This document shows positions 24,348 through 35,340 of a stretch of 64,000 nucleotides of DNA, in pieces. Below the pieces are notes generated by a model. That model saw only the letters and a list, made by a program, of their open reading frames with translations, did not search any database and was not told where the DNA came from. Each line of letters starts with the position of its first letter. Position 1 is the first letter of the stretch. The translations under genes were made by a program, and so were the position numbers. The stretch comes from Andrena cerasifolii (Eukaryota > Arthropoda > Insecta > Hymenoptera > Andrenidae). The stretch spans positions 7,371,001 to 7,435,000 of the forward strand of contig NC_135130.1 of the NCBI RefSeq assembly GCF_050908995.1, written 5' to 3'.

Positions 24348-24716
24348 TTCAAGAGAGAAGAAAACAATCTGCCTCGCATCATCCAGTTACCCAAATTAAT
24401 CTCCCAAGGCCCCAAGAAGGCAGCATTGGAAAGCTCGTCATCAGAAGAGATCCGCGAAATCGTCGATCGAACTCTCGCCAACGTCTCGCCGTTCCCGGAT
24501 GACATCCTCCGCTGGCCAAAAAGAAAACATTCAACCACGGGCAGAGGGAATGAGTCAGAGGTTAATAAAATCGACTGGACCCGAGGACTCGGCCAGAGAG
24601 AGGGAGCTGTGCGCGGCGGTGCTCGCGGGCATGGGAAAAGGCCAGCAGATTCATTGACTGCCGGGCTCTCGAGTTGCCACTGGGCCCCCTCACCCCCACC
24701 CCCATTGTTCCATTAA
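24348..24716 (+). CDS. Open frame with coding-like composition, unknown
   Basis: The frame is open after a TAA at 24345-24347 and runs about 120 codons to a stop at 24714-24716. The first 70 residues look protein-like: NNLPRIIQLPKLISQG, then a serine run, EEIREIVDRTL and PFPDDILRWPKRKH. The C-terminal half is low-complexity Gly/Arg-rich and unconvincing. There is no in-frame ATG early on, no strong splice acceptor at the start, and the reverse strand is also open (24155-24538). I recognise no family. It may be an exon fragment or chance. Confidence 0.15.
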   Translation, partial: FKREENNLPRIIQLPKLISQGPKKAALESSSSEEIREIVDRTLANVSPFPDDILRWPKRKHSTTGRGNESEVNKIDWTRGLGQREGAVRGGARGHGKRPADSLTAGLSSCHWAPSPPPPLFH

Positions 24717-25165
24717 GCTGCGCGGAGGAGTGACACATGCCGCGGTTTCACGTGGCACCCGGGCACATCGCTTTTTCCACGTTTCAGAGGCCGGCGATAG
24801 CAATGACCAATTAACCGTGACCCGCCATTCATAGACGCGCGAGATGCTAATTGCGCAGGGCTGGCTAATTGCCGCACGCATCTTGGTGTATTCCTGGAGA
24901 CTGGCCTGCCCTGGTCGGTCGCGCTGAATATCTGACCAGGCTTCCGTTGGCTCTGAATGATTGGATCGCTCGCCTGACAACGTCCGCTCGGCAGTTGCTT
25001 TCCAGACGCGTTGACCGCGGTTGCTTTTTATTTGGAGATGCACTTTACTATTACTCGAATGCACCGTGCTCCAGAAATTATGAAGGTCGAACGTGGGGTT
25101 TCAAGAATCTCATGGAAAAGAGTGTACTTTGCTACTCATAACGGCGGGACTCGAGTGGCGCTAGT

Positions 25166-25298
25166 GTCGCCCTCCTCCCGACACGCGCGGAACGGGCTTT
25201 AGTCCGGCGCAGCGCGCTGCACTGACCTTCGAAGCCTCTTTTCTCACGATCAGGACATCCTGCGAGAAAACTCGATGAAACAATTTCCAATCGTTTTG
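25166..25298 (+). repeat. Dispersed repeat block with GGCTTTAGT core, copy A
   Basis: About 133 bp aligns to 28089-28222 at roughly 70% identity by eye. The blocks share ACGCGCGGAACGGGCTTTAG near the start, CTCTTTTCTC in the middle and GAAAACTCGAT near the end. The core also occurs twice at 27.77 and 27.91 kb. It is not a recognised transposon, and its function is unknown. Confidence 0.6.
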
Positions 25299-26695
25299 TC
25301 CATCTCTAGCTAAATTTATAATAGATCTTATTGTTGAGATTAAAGAACGTAGATACGTAGACCCTCCTCAATAATATCTATAGGTACACTGGCTACCACT
25401 TAAACGCTACTTGAAACACGTTTCCTTTCCTTTTTAATTGACCAGTTAAGCAATTAAGAGTCTGTAGTTTGTGACTAATGATCCGTGACAGAAGCATTGG
25501 TGTTCTAAATAAACGAATACAGGGCGCACACCTGAATCAGTGTGCAGATAGAACTTTGGGGAAGTTATGATCGAGCAGAATAAATTGCACTAATTTAGGG
25601 TGGAATATATTAAATAATTCCAATTTAATATTCTAACATCGCATCAGCAGAATCTGAGGAAAATGAATTTCATTTGGAAAAAGCACTCCTAATTTAAATT
25701 CCCTCAAACATAACCTGCCCTTAGAAGACTTAAACTTACTGTTGCTAGAAATAGAACAATTAATTGCATAGGTTTCCATAGGTTTCTCGTCTACCAAAAC
25801 GGCTCCTGAAACGCGTTAAAAATCTCATTTGGGAAAGTGGTGGTTTCGAAATACGCGCCTGGAGGAAGTATAATTGGGCCTATCGTTTTTAATGAATTTT
25901 AATGAACGCTGGCTCGCGATATTGCCAACGCTAACGCGCGCTGGAATTGAATTCTTCGCGTGCCATTCGGGCGTCTGGACGCGATTGAAAAATCGCTCTC
26001 GATTTTCCCGCGTTTCTGGCCGCGATTCGTCGCGACAATTAATTGGAAGCATTCCCCTCGGCGAAGATTCGTGGGAGTTGGGCACTATTTATCGTCGATT
26101 ATTCTATTCCCACTCAGGAAACTTTGTACGCGATAAGTGATGATTACTGATTATTGGCACGTGCAGGGTGATACTTAATTTCGCGTCGATATTTTACAAA
26201 GTGGATCTCGGTGGCACGAAGATGCTTCACTGTCTCAGCAAAATTCATTTTCAAATTGTATTCAGAATTAAAAAAAAATTGTCGATGTCAGTCAAACAGT
26301 CAGTTTGTTAGCTAAACCATTAAATTTACATGGGGAGACGTAAATTATCTAATTGTAACTAGAAGACTGAGTAATGAGTACTCTGCTGAGTATATTGATT
26401 GTGAGTAGGATTGCTATCTTAGCTCTCAAGTAGATTCACTGGCTAGTGGAGAGAGACTGACGATTGACGATGGCCCTTAGTAACCAGATTCGAAGGCTTC
26501 ATTCTGTGGGAATTTGTACCTTGGAGTGGAAAGTGCGATGAGTCAGTCGTATTGAACAGGAATGCTATAAAGCCCTTATCAGGGAGCTATCTTAACAACT
26601 ATTATTGACTGAAAGCTGGTCGTCCAATCGACCATGTAAAATTAATCGTTTGACCTAATAGCGAGCAGAAGTTTGTTCAAATCACTCGCCGAGAG
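25299..26695. other. Stretch without a recognised gene
   Basis: AT-rich sequence. A frame at 25874-26140 is matched by an overlapping reverse frame and has no recognisable domain. No repeats with clear ends were seen before the insertion at 26.7 kb. Confidence 0.4.
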
Positions 26696-26710
26696 ATAAA
26701 CAGTGTGAAT

Positions 26711-27018
26711 AATGAAGTTGGAATTTCGACCGTAAAATTTTTTTTAAAAAATTAAAACATATGATTTCGGCGCACAGTTTTGGTCAATTAAAAGAATAAA
26801 AGCTAATTTGCAAATATAAGAAGTATCACCTTCCGACGTTTCGGTCAATATTTAGACCTTTATTATAGTATTTAGTTATTCAAACTTTCCTTGATAAAGG
26901 TCTAAATATTGACCGAAACGTCGGAAGATGATACTTCTTATATTTGCAAATTAGCTTTTATTCTTTTAACTGACCGAAACTGTGCGCCGAAATCATATGT
27001 TTTAATTTTTTATAAAAA
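26711..27018. mobile_element. Foldback retroelement-like insertion with 15-bp target duplication
   Basis: Two arms (about 26736-26874 and 26893-27018) are near-perfect reverse complements, sharing AAACATATGATTTCGGCGCA and CGACGTTTCGGTCAATATTT. The whole unit is flanked by the perfect 15-bp direct repeat ATAAACAGTGTGAAT at 26696-26710 and 27019-27033. A long target duplication of this kind suits target-primed retrotransposition (LINE or Penelope-like) better than cut-and-paste transposons. Each arm contains GGTC-TAAATATT-GACC followed by GAAAC, an arrangement like stem II and the GAAA core of hammerhead ribozymes. The other core words are degenerate. Confidence 0.75.
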
Positions 27019-27033
27019 ATAAACAGTGTGAAT

Positions 27034-27640
27034 TTCACACGCCACGACGGCGACAGAACGATTTCCGTTAAACGTTTGCGATGCATAACGTTCCGTAAAA
27101 CACCACGTCACGGGACCATTTTGGGCCCCTCTGAAAGGTGGCAGCCCGTTTTCGATATTTCGTAGACGACGCGCCGCCCGGCGAATTTAAATAAGCCCCC
27201 TTTGTCTCTTATCCCTCTGCGTCCCACCTCTTTCGCCTCTCATAACCGCTTTATTGTCGGCCGACTTATTTCGAGCGATTACGCAGCTCCGTGTTGGCCG
27301 AGATGGAATCGCTTCCTCGATAATGCGATCAACGACGGCTTTTTTTCACGAAGAACGCTGCGACGAATTGCAGGTTCGCGGAAAGAACGGGTGCAACCGG
27401 ATTCCCCGACCGCCAGGATCCATGATCCAGGAACACCTCGAGATGTAACCAGTTGAATGCGTGTCCTTTTAATCCGGCGCGGCTGGATTGTAGATGAAAT
27501 TCAAATGGCGATGCGAATGATTTAACTAACTACCATTATAAAAATTCATAAGGTTTTGCAGATGTTGTTCTTGCAAAATACTTTGTAGTCGTTAAGACAG
27601 TTGGTTTAATTACTGACAAATTCACTCTGAAGCATTTATT
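27034..27640. other. Stretch without a recognised gene
   Basis: A moderately GC-rich segment (27040-27480) with two overlapping frames and no recognised domain, followed by AT-rich DNA. Nothing else is supported. Confidence 0.4.
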
Positions 27641-28222
27641 CGAAAATGGTAGGGTAAAGCTTTGAAGTTATTTCTGACGATAGTAGCATCTAAATTTTCA
27701 CTGCAAAATCATCTATTATCTATTTGGATGGTTACAAATGATACGAGAAAATTTTAGTACGCAGTGCCATTCTGACATGTGTGAAACAGGCTTTAGTCAC
27801 GGATATAGTATTCTACTGTAATGCACAGTATTCTATCATCAAAATCACAGAATCTGTCCACAGATTTAGTATGAAACAGTCCATTCGCCTAATCTTGACG
27901 ATACAACCATTCTGGTCTGCGTGGAGCAGGCTTTAGTCAAACACAACATACTGCATCATCTTCCACAATCTTTTCTTTATTTACACAGAATGAATTGCAC
28001 GATTTCGCAGGGTGTCATTCACAAATCTAATGCGAGAGAGTGCCTGCGCCTAATGATAGTAGCGTGACTCACAATCAGCTGATCTCGTGTCACCCTCGTT
28101 CTGCCACGCGCGAAACGGGCTTTAGTAGCGCGACGCGCCTCGTGGATTTTCAATGTCTCTTTTCTCGCGACGGAGACGTCCTACGTGAAAACTCGATAGA
28201 GCAATTTCGATTCATTTTTTAT
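27641..28222 (+). repeat. Degenerate repeat array with GGCTTTAGT core, including copy B
   Basis: The core GNAACRGGCTTTAGT appears at about 27783, 27922 and 28111. A second shared word, CGCCTAAT followed by GATAGTAG or TTGACGAT, precedes two of the cores. Copies are 140-190 bp apart and much diverged. The last copy (28089-28222) extends into the block shared with 25.2 kb. Confidence 0.55.
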
Positions 28223-30014
28223 CGCAGAATCAGTACGTCCACGGTCGAGGCTCTACTTCCATCGCCACCCTGTATACGCCGCGTCTTCCGTTTCCCTTTC
28301 CCAGGGACGGCCTCGTCGGCGTTTGTGGTCCGTTTCAAATATTAGCCGTCCACTCGTGGTATGCGTGATACCCCGGAGTGCGTTTAAAATATTGAAATAA
28401 GATGCTCGTACGCCGCTCTTGGGATTCTTGCCCGATTCCAGGCTCTCCCTTGGCCATTCTTTCGGCACATTCTTTTTCGTGGGCGCTCGCGCTCGCCACT
28501 TTTCCCTCCTCCCGTTTTCACGAGCCTTTCGGCCTCCGATTTCTTCTCTTCCTTGCCGGAGAAGCGTATTTTCTTACCGCAATTCCGCGAACCATCGATC
28601 CTGCACATCGGTTTCTTGCTTTAATATTTCGTGAGTTGATCCGTTTTCCTTCCCTTCTTCGAAAATAATTGTCTTTCACTTTCTGAGGGAACACTGAGGA
28701 ATATTGAAATTTGGAAATGTTCATGCTGCTCAAAATTTGAGAAGAATTGCGAGGGGAGATGAAGAGCCCGAATTTTATACAGTGTTTATTTTACTAATAG
28801 ATCTTTGATTAAAATTCCTGCCATCATTTTTAATTACGTTTAATACATCTTCAACGAAAAAATTCCTTCCCTAGGGGATGAATAAATCCACGCTTAAGAA
28901 ATATTAAAAACTCCAGTGAACATTGTCTTTCAGTCCCTCCTTTCTTTTTAACAAATTCCTCTCTTCTGAGTGCCGTTGTTTTTCCCCCCGTGTTGCCGAA
29001 GAGTTAAAGACAGGCGGTTGCAAGGATTCGGCTTCCTTAGCGGATGCATTGTGCCCCTTTTTCCCCTGGTTTAATCAACCCGTGGCTCATTTTTTCATCT
29101 TTTCTTTCCTACCTTCTTGGCTTCATATTTCTTTCCTCGCAGGTCAACATTCTGCGAGGAACGTGGAGTCGCGAAGCCTCGGAGAATACGCAATCCCTTA
29201 TTGTCAGCTACCTCGACTCGTTTTTCGAAACGAGCCTCTACTCTCGCCTCTTTCCACGCGTTGCATAAAATATTAATTTTAAGAAGCAAGGAGGCAATTT
29301 TTCCAAGTTTACAAAATAATTGTCCTGAAAATAATATCAATATTAATAAAACTTGTTGGGTGCCCAGCTCTCATTTTTTGGATAATGTCTTTGTATCAAT
29401 CTCATTTCAATTTTCAAAATTACTCACACTATTGCTAATGGCTATTTCCTTTGATGTCTTATTGTTATAAAAACGTCCCTGTTACCATCATTATTATTAA
29501 CAATTCATCATCTATCAGCTTGCTGCTCGCAAGGAACCCACACACTCTGCCCACGCTGTGTTGCAACGTTTTTCCACGCGTTGTCATTCGACGACTTTGC
29601 GCTTCGTGCAAACACGAATGCGCGCGCGAGCGCGCGCACGCTGGCCGCGCCGATGCAGATGCATTCCCCGACATCCTGTAAATAACAGACGACGATGATA
29701 TACAGTGTACCGTGGTAAATTGCCGCGGACCCGGGGTATCATTATCAGTTACAACACTTAAACCAGAACATGTGCGATCATCCGTACATTGATTTTATTT
29801 CCTCGTTTTCTCCTCTCGCCCCCCCATTCCCGGGTTTTCTATTCCTTTTTTTTTTCTATCTTGAGGGCGCGTAATGGAGCCACGCCCGACACTCATCAGC
29901 ATTATGCAATAATTCCCGTTTATCACGAGATTATTAGCCATTACACTTGCTACGGTTAGCGTGCCCCGTGACACACAGTTTTGTTACAATCTGTGGATCT
30001 ACTGGGACTAGGTA
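28223..30014. other. Stretch without a recognised gene
   Basis: Mixed sequence with CT-rich parts (28430-28680 and 28920-29130) and an alternating CG run GCGCGCGCGAGCGCGCGCAC near 29620. Frames overlap on both strands. No gene or element ends were recognised. Confidence 0.4.
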
Positions 30015-30542
30015 GGGATGTTACGAATATTCGTATATTCGACTAAATAGGAGTATTTGAATAATTGGATATTCGACTAAATAGGAGTATTCAAATATTC
30101 GGATATTCGACTAAATAGGAGTATTCGAATATTCGGATATTTGGATAAATAGGAGTATTCGAATAATCGGATATTCGACTAAATAGGAGTATTCGAATAT
30201 TCGAATATTCGATTAATTAGGTGTATTCGAATATTTGACTAATTAGGAGTATTCGAATTCATTCGAATATTCGACTAATTAGGAGTAGGTATTCGAATAT
30301 TCGAATATTCGAATAATTAGGAGTAGGTATTCGAATATATTCGAATATTCGAATAATTAGGAGTAGGTATTCGAATATATTCGAATATTCGACTAATTAG
30401 GAGTAGGTATTTGAATATATTCGAATATATTCGAATATTCGACTAATTAGGAGTAGGTATTCGAATATTCGACTAATTACGAGTAGGTACTCGAATATTC
30501 GAATAATTAGGAGTACTCGAATACTCGAATATTTATAGCTCT
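30015..30542. mobile_element. TTCGAA-rich hAT-type MITE, about 528 bp
   Basis: Begins GGGATGTTACGAATATTCG. The reverse complement of its end is AGAGCTATAAATATTCGAG. Flanks ACTAGGTA (30007-30014) and ACTTGGTA (30543-30550) match at 7 of 8 positions. The interior is a tandem array of roughly 28-40 bp units containing TAGGAGTATTCGAATATTC. Towards the right the units change to TTAGGAGTAGGTATTCGAA, so at least two unit variants expanded. There is no coding capacity. Confidence 0.7.
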
Positions 30543-30829
30543 ACTTGGTACCGTTTCTTCTTCATACTAATTCAGCAAAAGATTACTCAACCAGTGTTTA
30601 ATTAACTTTAATTTGGAAGGAACTCGTCCGGCGTGTGCTGGCCCGAGAATTGGCTTCACCTTTAAAACCCACTTTCTCGAAAGCAAAGCCTCAAGTGTGA
30701 AAGAAGAAATTCTACGATTTCACCAACCTCCGTTGCGAAACCTCGCTCTATCAGAAAATGACACATCTTCCACTACAGTTCCAAAGGAACCTTCTCGCCA
30801 AGCAGAAGGGAAGGTGCGAACGAGAGGGA

Positions 30830-31220
30830 GGGTTGCAGTGCACGCGCCCCCTTTTTCCAGACGCTGGATGATCCTCGTTGCCACCGCGTGCTCCCCTCTC
30901 CCTCCTCGTTTTTCTTTCGCGGCGGCGCGGATGCAAGAGGAAACGCGGCCTCGCGCTACAATGCGCGCCTCGCCGCGGCGGACGCTACTCTGGCCGAATA
31001 AAAAAGGGGCCAGCAGCATTTTTGTCAGTCTGGACACGTGTTCCGCCGTCGAGGAAACGGCCTTCTCCGCGTTGGTCCCCGTTTGTTGCGCGTTTGCATC
31101 ATGGCCGCGCATGTGCGCCCGCCGGGGCCCTCGCATGTGCTCCGCTCGGCCGGGCGGAGGGGGCCGAGGGGAGGGCCCCGCGGTTGCAGATGCTCCTCGG
31201 CCCGTTTAAAGAGACAGCAA
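30830..31220. other. GC-rich island
   Basis: Strongly GC-rich block with frames open on both strands (30613-31209, 30878-31465 and 31025-31468). Translations are low-complexity and mutually overlapping, which argues against all of them being genes. No domain was recognised. Possible regulatory or untranslated sequence. Confidence 0.35.
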
Positions 31221-31516
31221 CCCTTTTTGCTGCGATCGACGAGGGTTTCTTTTTCACCGCTCAAGCTCCTACTTTGCAACAGCGAGACGCTTCGATCGCG
31301 TTCGCTTCGGTTTGTCAAGGCATTCGCGTGGGATCGATCGATTCTCCTCTGTTCTTTCGGTTTTTTTTTTGCACAGATGCTGTCGTCCGTTGGTTGCTGC
31401 TTGTAAATATAGAACTCGGATTCCTTTTTTATGTTTCCCTGTGGGGCTGTAACGGTCATCTCTAGCAAGGGGAACTCGCGATTCGTAGTTTTCTCAGAGG
31501 AAGTGCGATTGAGTTG

Positions 31517-31757
31517 TACAGGGTGTTAAAAAAGTGGTCGCGGCTTTCAAGAGTGATTTTGTTAAAAAAAATTTGCTACAAAATTTCGTATAACATTGAA
31601 GTTTAATGGTAATTTTTTCTACATCAACACATTCTGTTCGCTGAAAGGAGAACAAGTTTAAAAGGAACTATATAAGGAAACATAAAATGCTTTCATCAAA
31701 TACATGTCACTTCGTCCATGCCAAACTTTTATTAATTTTTTTTCAACACCCTGCATA
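31517..31757. mobile_element. ACAGGGTGTT MITE, about 240 bp
   Basis: Left end TACAGGGTGTTAAAAAA pairs with the reverse complement of the right end, TGCAGGGTGTTGAAAAAA. The interior is AT-rich and non-coding. The ends probably include or abut a TA target, but the right flank has decayed. Lone ACAGGGTGT words at 39033 and 58394 may be remnants of the same family. Confidence 0.6.
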
Positions 31758-33390
31758 TACAGTTGACGAGTTCAAACTTTAAACTAGCTTCGTATAGAAA
31801 ATGGGTTTGAATCTGTTTGTTTTCTCAAGTTTGTTAAATAGAGTGGGAGGGTATATTGCACCTCGGGGAATTTAATTTATTTTGCAACGAAAGCCTTTGG
31901 GTATCCATTTAATTTAATATTCCCTCGCCACAGCCTCCCGTTTCTAATATATTTGATTCGGTTTTTTGATGGTTCTACCATCGTCCTTTTATCGTGACGT
32001 AATGTTTGCAAACGATTCTGTGCATTACCGTCATTTGGCGACGCGGTCGATTTGAAGCTAATCGATCCAAATTACTCCAATTACGTCACTCTGGCGAAAG
32101 CATCGCCTTAACGGCCGCAAAAAGCCGACGAAATCCTGCTTGTCGCCACAATCGCCAACACTTTCGACGGCAGTGGCCATTTCTTCTGACCGCTTCTTTC
32201 GATTTCTTCGCGTGAAAATAACGTTCTTGCGAAAGGCGCGCATTATCGAGAACTCGAGGGGAGGTCGATAGACCCGCACGGTGCGTTGCGATGCATCATA
32301 TTTACGTAAGATCGTCTCGACGAGGTGCAAAAAAAAGCGCATCGTTGATCGAATTGTGCGGCCAAAGTTGCGAAAAATCTGTTTTCTTTTTTTATAAACG
32401 TATCGTAATAGTTTTTTCTCCAAGCAGTGGAAAGGCCTGGCCGGGCGACACGCCTGAGTATCTGAAACGAGGGACCATAAAGAAGGTTAATGGAGGAAGA
32501 AAGTTGAAGTTAGTGGAGCACGTTCCAGCTTCTTCGTCTTGAGTTTTATTTTGAAATCGAATCTACTTTCTCGTGGATTCATTTGCCAGGCTCGCTGATA
32601 GTTTCAGTGAAAGAAAGTGAGATTATTTAACAATTATATTAACCCCTAGCACTAGCAAAGTAAGGAGGATTTTATTTCTATAAAAGTGTCCATACACTCA
32701 GCAGTAAAGAATTTATTCAACATGATAAAAACACTGTTACGGTACTTTGTGATATATTATCATGTGCCAGTTCATTCACGATCAATGCAATCCACCCCTT
32801 GTACTACCTCGTCTCGTTGAATCTGCTACTTAGGTCATTCCTCGATGAAAACCCCCTTCTACAAAATAAAACCTTTATTTAAGAATGACGCTAATAAAAC
32901 CAACTCGTTTTACCGATACAGAGTATCGTAGGGAGCTGTAGGGGTGGTTTTGAGGGTAAATGGGAATTCAAATCACTGAATGCTGATGTTATAATACTTT
33001 TGTCCCAGTTCGATAATTTATTACATCAATTTGGCATTTCAGTGTGATATTTTTACAAAATTATAATCACTCAAAGCCTCCTGACTCAAACTCGTTTCCT
33101 GGGAAATCATGATTTTTTAGTTATATCACCGTTGCGACAAATGGGCGATATATCCCCCTCTTATGGGAGTGCTTGTTTAATTGCAAAGAAAATTTTAAAC
33201 GCATCCCATCCACGGTGAAATGCTACACGCCACTCGTTATTACATTCCCTTTTTTTGTACAATTAAATACGAAAATTTACCAATGAAGTACCTCGCCGTG
33301 CCCCACCTCAAGCAATTCTCAAATTACGTATCAATTCATCCCCCTCACCTCCAGCAATTTAAATTGCCACAAACCGACGGTCTAGTCCAT
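31758..33390. other. Stretch without a recognised gene
   Basis: AT-rich sequence with a slightly GC-richer part at 32000-32330. Short frames overlap on opposite strands. No repeats with defined ends and no gene were recognised. Confidence 0.4.
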
Positions 33391-33824
33391 CCCATTTGAA
33401 ACTACAAAAATCGTCGCATTCAAAACGACAAAAATCCTTCCATTTGAAATTACAAAAATCCTTCCATTTGAAATTACAAAAATCCTTCCATTTAAAACTA
33501 CAGAAATCCTCCCATTTGAAAGTTGAAAAATCCTCCCCTTTGAAACTACAAAAATCCTCCCATATGAAAATAAAAAAATTTTTCCTATTTGAAACTAGAG
33601 AAATCCTCCCATTGAAACTTCAAAAATCCTCCCATTTGAAACATCAAAAATGCTCCCATTGAAACTTCAAAAATCCTCCCATTTGAAACATCAAAAATCT
33701 TCCCATTGAAACTTCAAAAATCCTTCCATTTGGAACTTTACAATTTCTCCCATTTGAAATTTAAAAAATCCTCCCCATTGAATCCACAATAATCCTCCCC
33801 TTCGAAACTACAAAAATCCTCCCC
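33391..33824. repeat. 24-bp minisatellite, about 18 units
   Basis: Units of the form CCCATTTGAAACTACAAAAA plus TCCT repeat with a 23-24 bp period. Around 33600-33720 a 47-bp dimer (a 23-bp unit plus a 24-bp unit) is duplicated almost exactly, a sign of recent local homogenisation. The Lys/Ser-rich frame at 33396-33662 results from the multiple-of-three period and is not a gene. A GC island begins directly at the right edge. Confidence 0.85.
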
Positions 33825-34450
33825 CGAGCGGCCCAAACCGCGGCCGAAACGTAAACGCGACGCCCCGGACCCAGTTTCGTCGCGCGAGGTGCACTCCGCT
33901 GTCCCGCGGCGAGTGGCGGGTCGCGCGTAGCGCCGCGAGAGCGCATGTGCAGTCGACGTAAGAACGAACCGCCAACGGCGCGGCGGGGGTGGGTGCGGGA
34001 AGGGGGGAGCTTCATTCACAAATGCCTCGCCGAAGGCGTCAATGGATGGCCCTGTGAACGAGCGAGACAGCAACCCCTTTTCCTCCCCACCACCGCCGTC
34101 GCTCTGGGATTCCTCTTCCTTTCTTTCCTCGCCGGCACCCATTTACTCCCACTCCTTCCCCCACCGCTGCCGCCACCTCTTGCACATCGTTGCAGCGGAC
34201 TCGCGAGACGGTTCTCGCCGCCTCGTACAATGCACCGCCGCATAGGACGGCGGCCAGGAATTTCCAGGCGCAGGTGCTTTGGACCGACGTTTTTGGAAAA
34301 AGGATCCCTACCGCTCGCCACGGGGCGGCGGTAGGGGCGGACGGGAGGGAGGGGATTTTGTTACCGGGTTGCTTTGCCGCGGCGACGAATCCGTTGGGAG
34401 AACAGGTATCGACGACGGCGCGGCGCTAGGTGGCAGTTTGCGGGGGGAAG
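33825..34450. other. GC-rich island
   Basis: Composition shifts sharply to GC-rich at the end of the minisatellite. Overlapping frames occur on both strands (33738-34142 minus, 33945-34334 plus, and others) with Arg/Pro-rich, low-complexity translations and no domain. Possibly regulatory or untranslated sequence. Confidence 0.35.
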
Positions 34451-34910
34451 GGGTTGATCGAAACGGATATTTGCTGGAAGTTTATCTGCGGCAGGGTGGA
34501 CTTTTAGTGCTTGGGAGTTTGGATTGTTTATTCGTTTATTATTATGCGAACGCAGAGGTAGATGTGGCGGAAAATATGAAGGTGTCGTCGGTCGTCAGTT
34601 GAATAGAGTGGTAGGAGGAGGATAATTTTGGATTTTTTTAGAAATACAGGAGGAATCAAAAGATGTGCACTTCTAGTAAATGTGAATGAATTTTGGATAG
34701 TCGAGGGGGCGTGTTCTTTTGAGAATATTTTTGGTTGGCAGTGTGATCCAAATTTGGTTATTCAGCACCACTGTTCTTAATCTGATATGTACATTGAATT
34801 AATCGCACTATATTTTATTGCGCATGTATATGGTATTGTATAATTGAAGTTGTTGTTCAAATAAGCCAAACTCTCGTCATGCTCAGGAGTTTTGTATGCA
34901 GAAGTATGCA
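34451..34910. other. AT-rich stretch without a recognised gene
   Basis: Composition returns to AT-rich. I see no coding or RNA gene and no element ends until the TTCGAA element at 34.9 kb. Confidence 0.4.
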
Positions 34911-35340
34911 CTACAGCTGTAATTATTCGACTATTCGAAGACTAGTAATTATTCGAATATTCGAAGACTAGTAATTATTCGAATATTTGAATACGAGTAA
35001 TTATTCGAATACTCCTGATTATTTGAATCTCAAATTCGAATTCTCTGGTATTCGAGTATTCGAGTCTCAAATCCGAATTCTCTGGTATTCGAATCTCAAA
35101 TCCGAATTCTCTGGTATTCGAATCTCAAATCCGAATTCTCTGGTATTCGAATCTCAAATCCGAATTCTCTGGTATTCGAATGTCAAATCCGAATTCTCTG
35201 GTATTCGAATGTCAAATCCGAATTCTCTGGTATTCAAATATTCGAATTGCAAATTCGAATTCTCTGGTATTCGAATATTCGAATCTCAAATTCGAATTCT
35301 CCGGTATTACTTAGATTATTCGAATATTCGTTACAGGCCT
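34911..35340. mobile_element. TTCGAA-rich element with 29-bp array
   Basis: The left side, ACTACAGCTGTAATTATTCG, is roughly inverted at the right side (reverse complement ACTAGGCCTGTAACGAATA), so it resembles the other TTCGAA-rich MITEs. I could not find an 8-bp target duplication, and both limits are approximate. From about 35042 to 35300 it holds a 29-bp tandem array, TCTCTGGTATTCGAATCTCA plus AATCCGAAT. It is non-coding, although a frame runs through the array. Confidence 0.55.

Noticed and set aside
26893..26960. A definite functional hammerhead ribozyme
   Set aside because: Only the stem II and GAAAC parts fit. The CTGATGA core is degenerate and stem III is not visible, so it is kept only as a hypothesis.
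30613..31468. Long frames of 195-198 codons
   Set aside because: Mutually overlapping in different frames and strands in GC-rich DNA. At most one could be real and none shows a domain.
33396..33662. Lys/Ser-rich 88-codon frame
   Set aside because: Result of a 24-bp minisatellite period, with no start context or flanking gene structure.
33391..33824. CRISPR-like array
   Set aside because: Repeats are contiguous 23-24 bp units without unique spacers, in eukaryotic DNA. It is a minisatellite.
34911..35340. 8-bp target duplication for the fourth TTCGAA element
   Set aside because: The apparent ATGCACTA/TAGTGCAT match at the borders is inverted, not direct, so it extends the terminal repeat or is chance and cannot count as a duplication.
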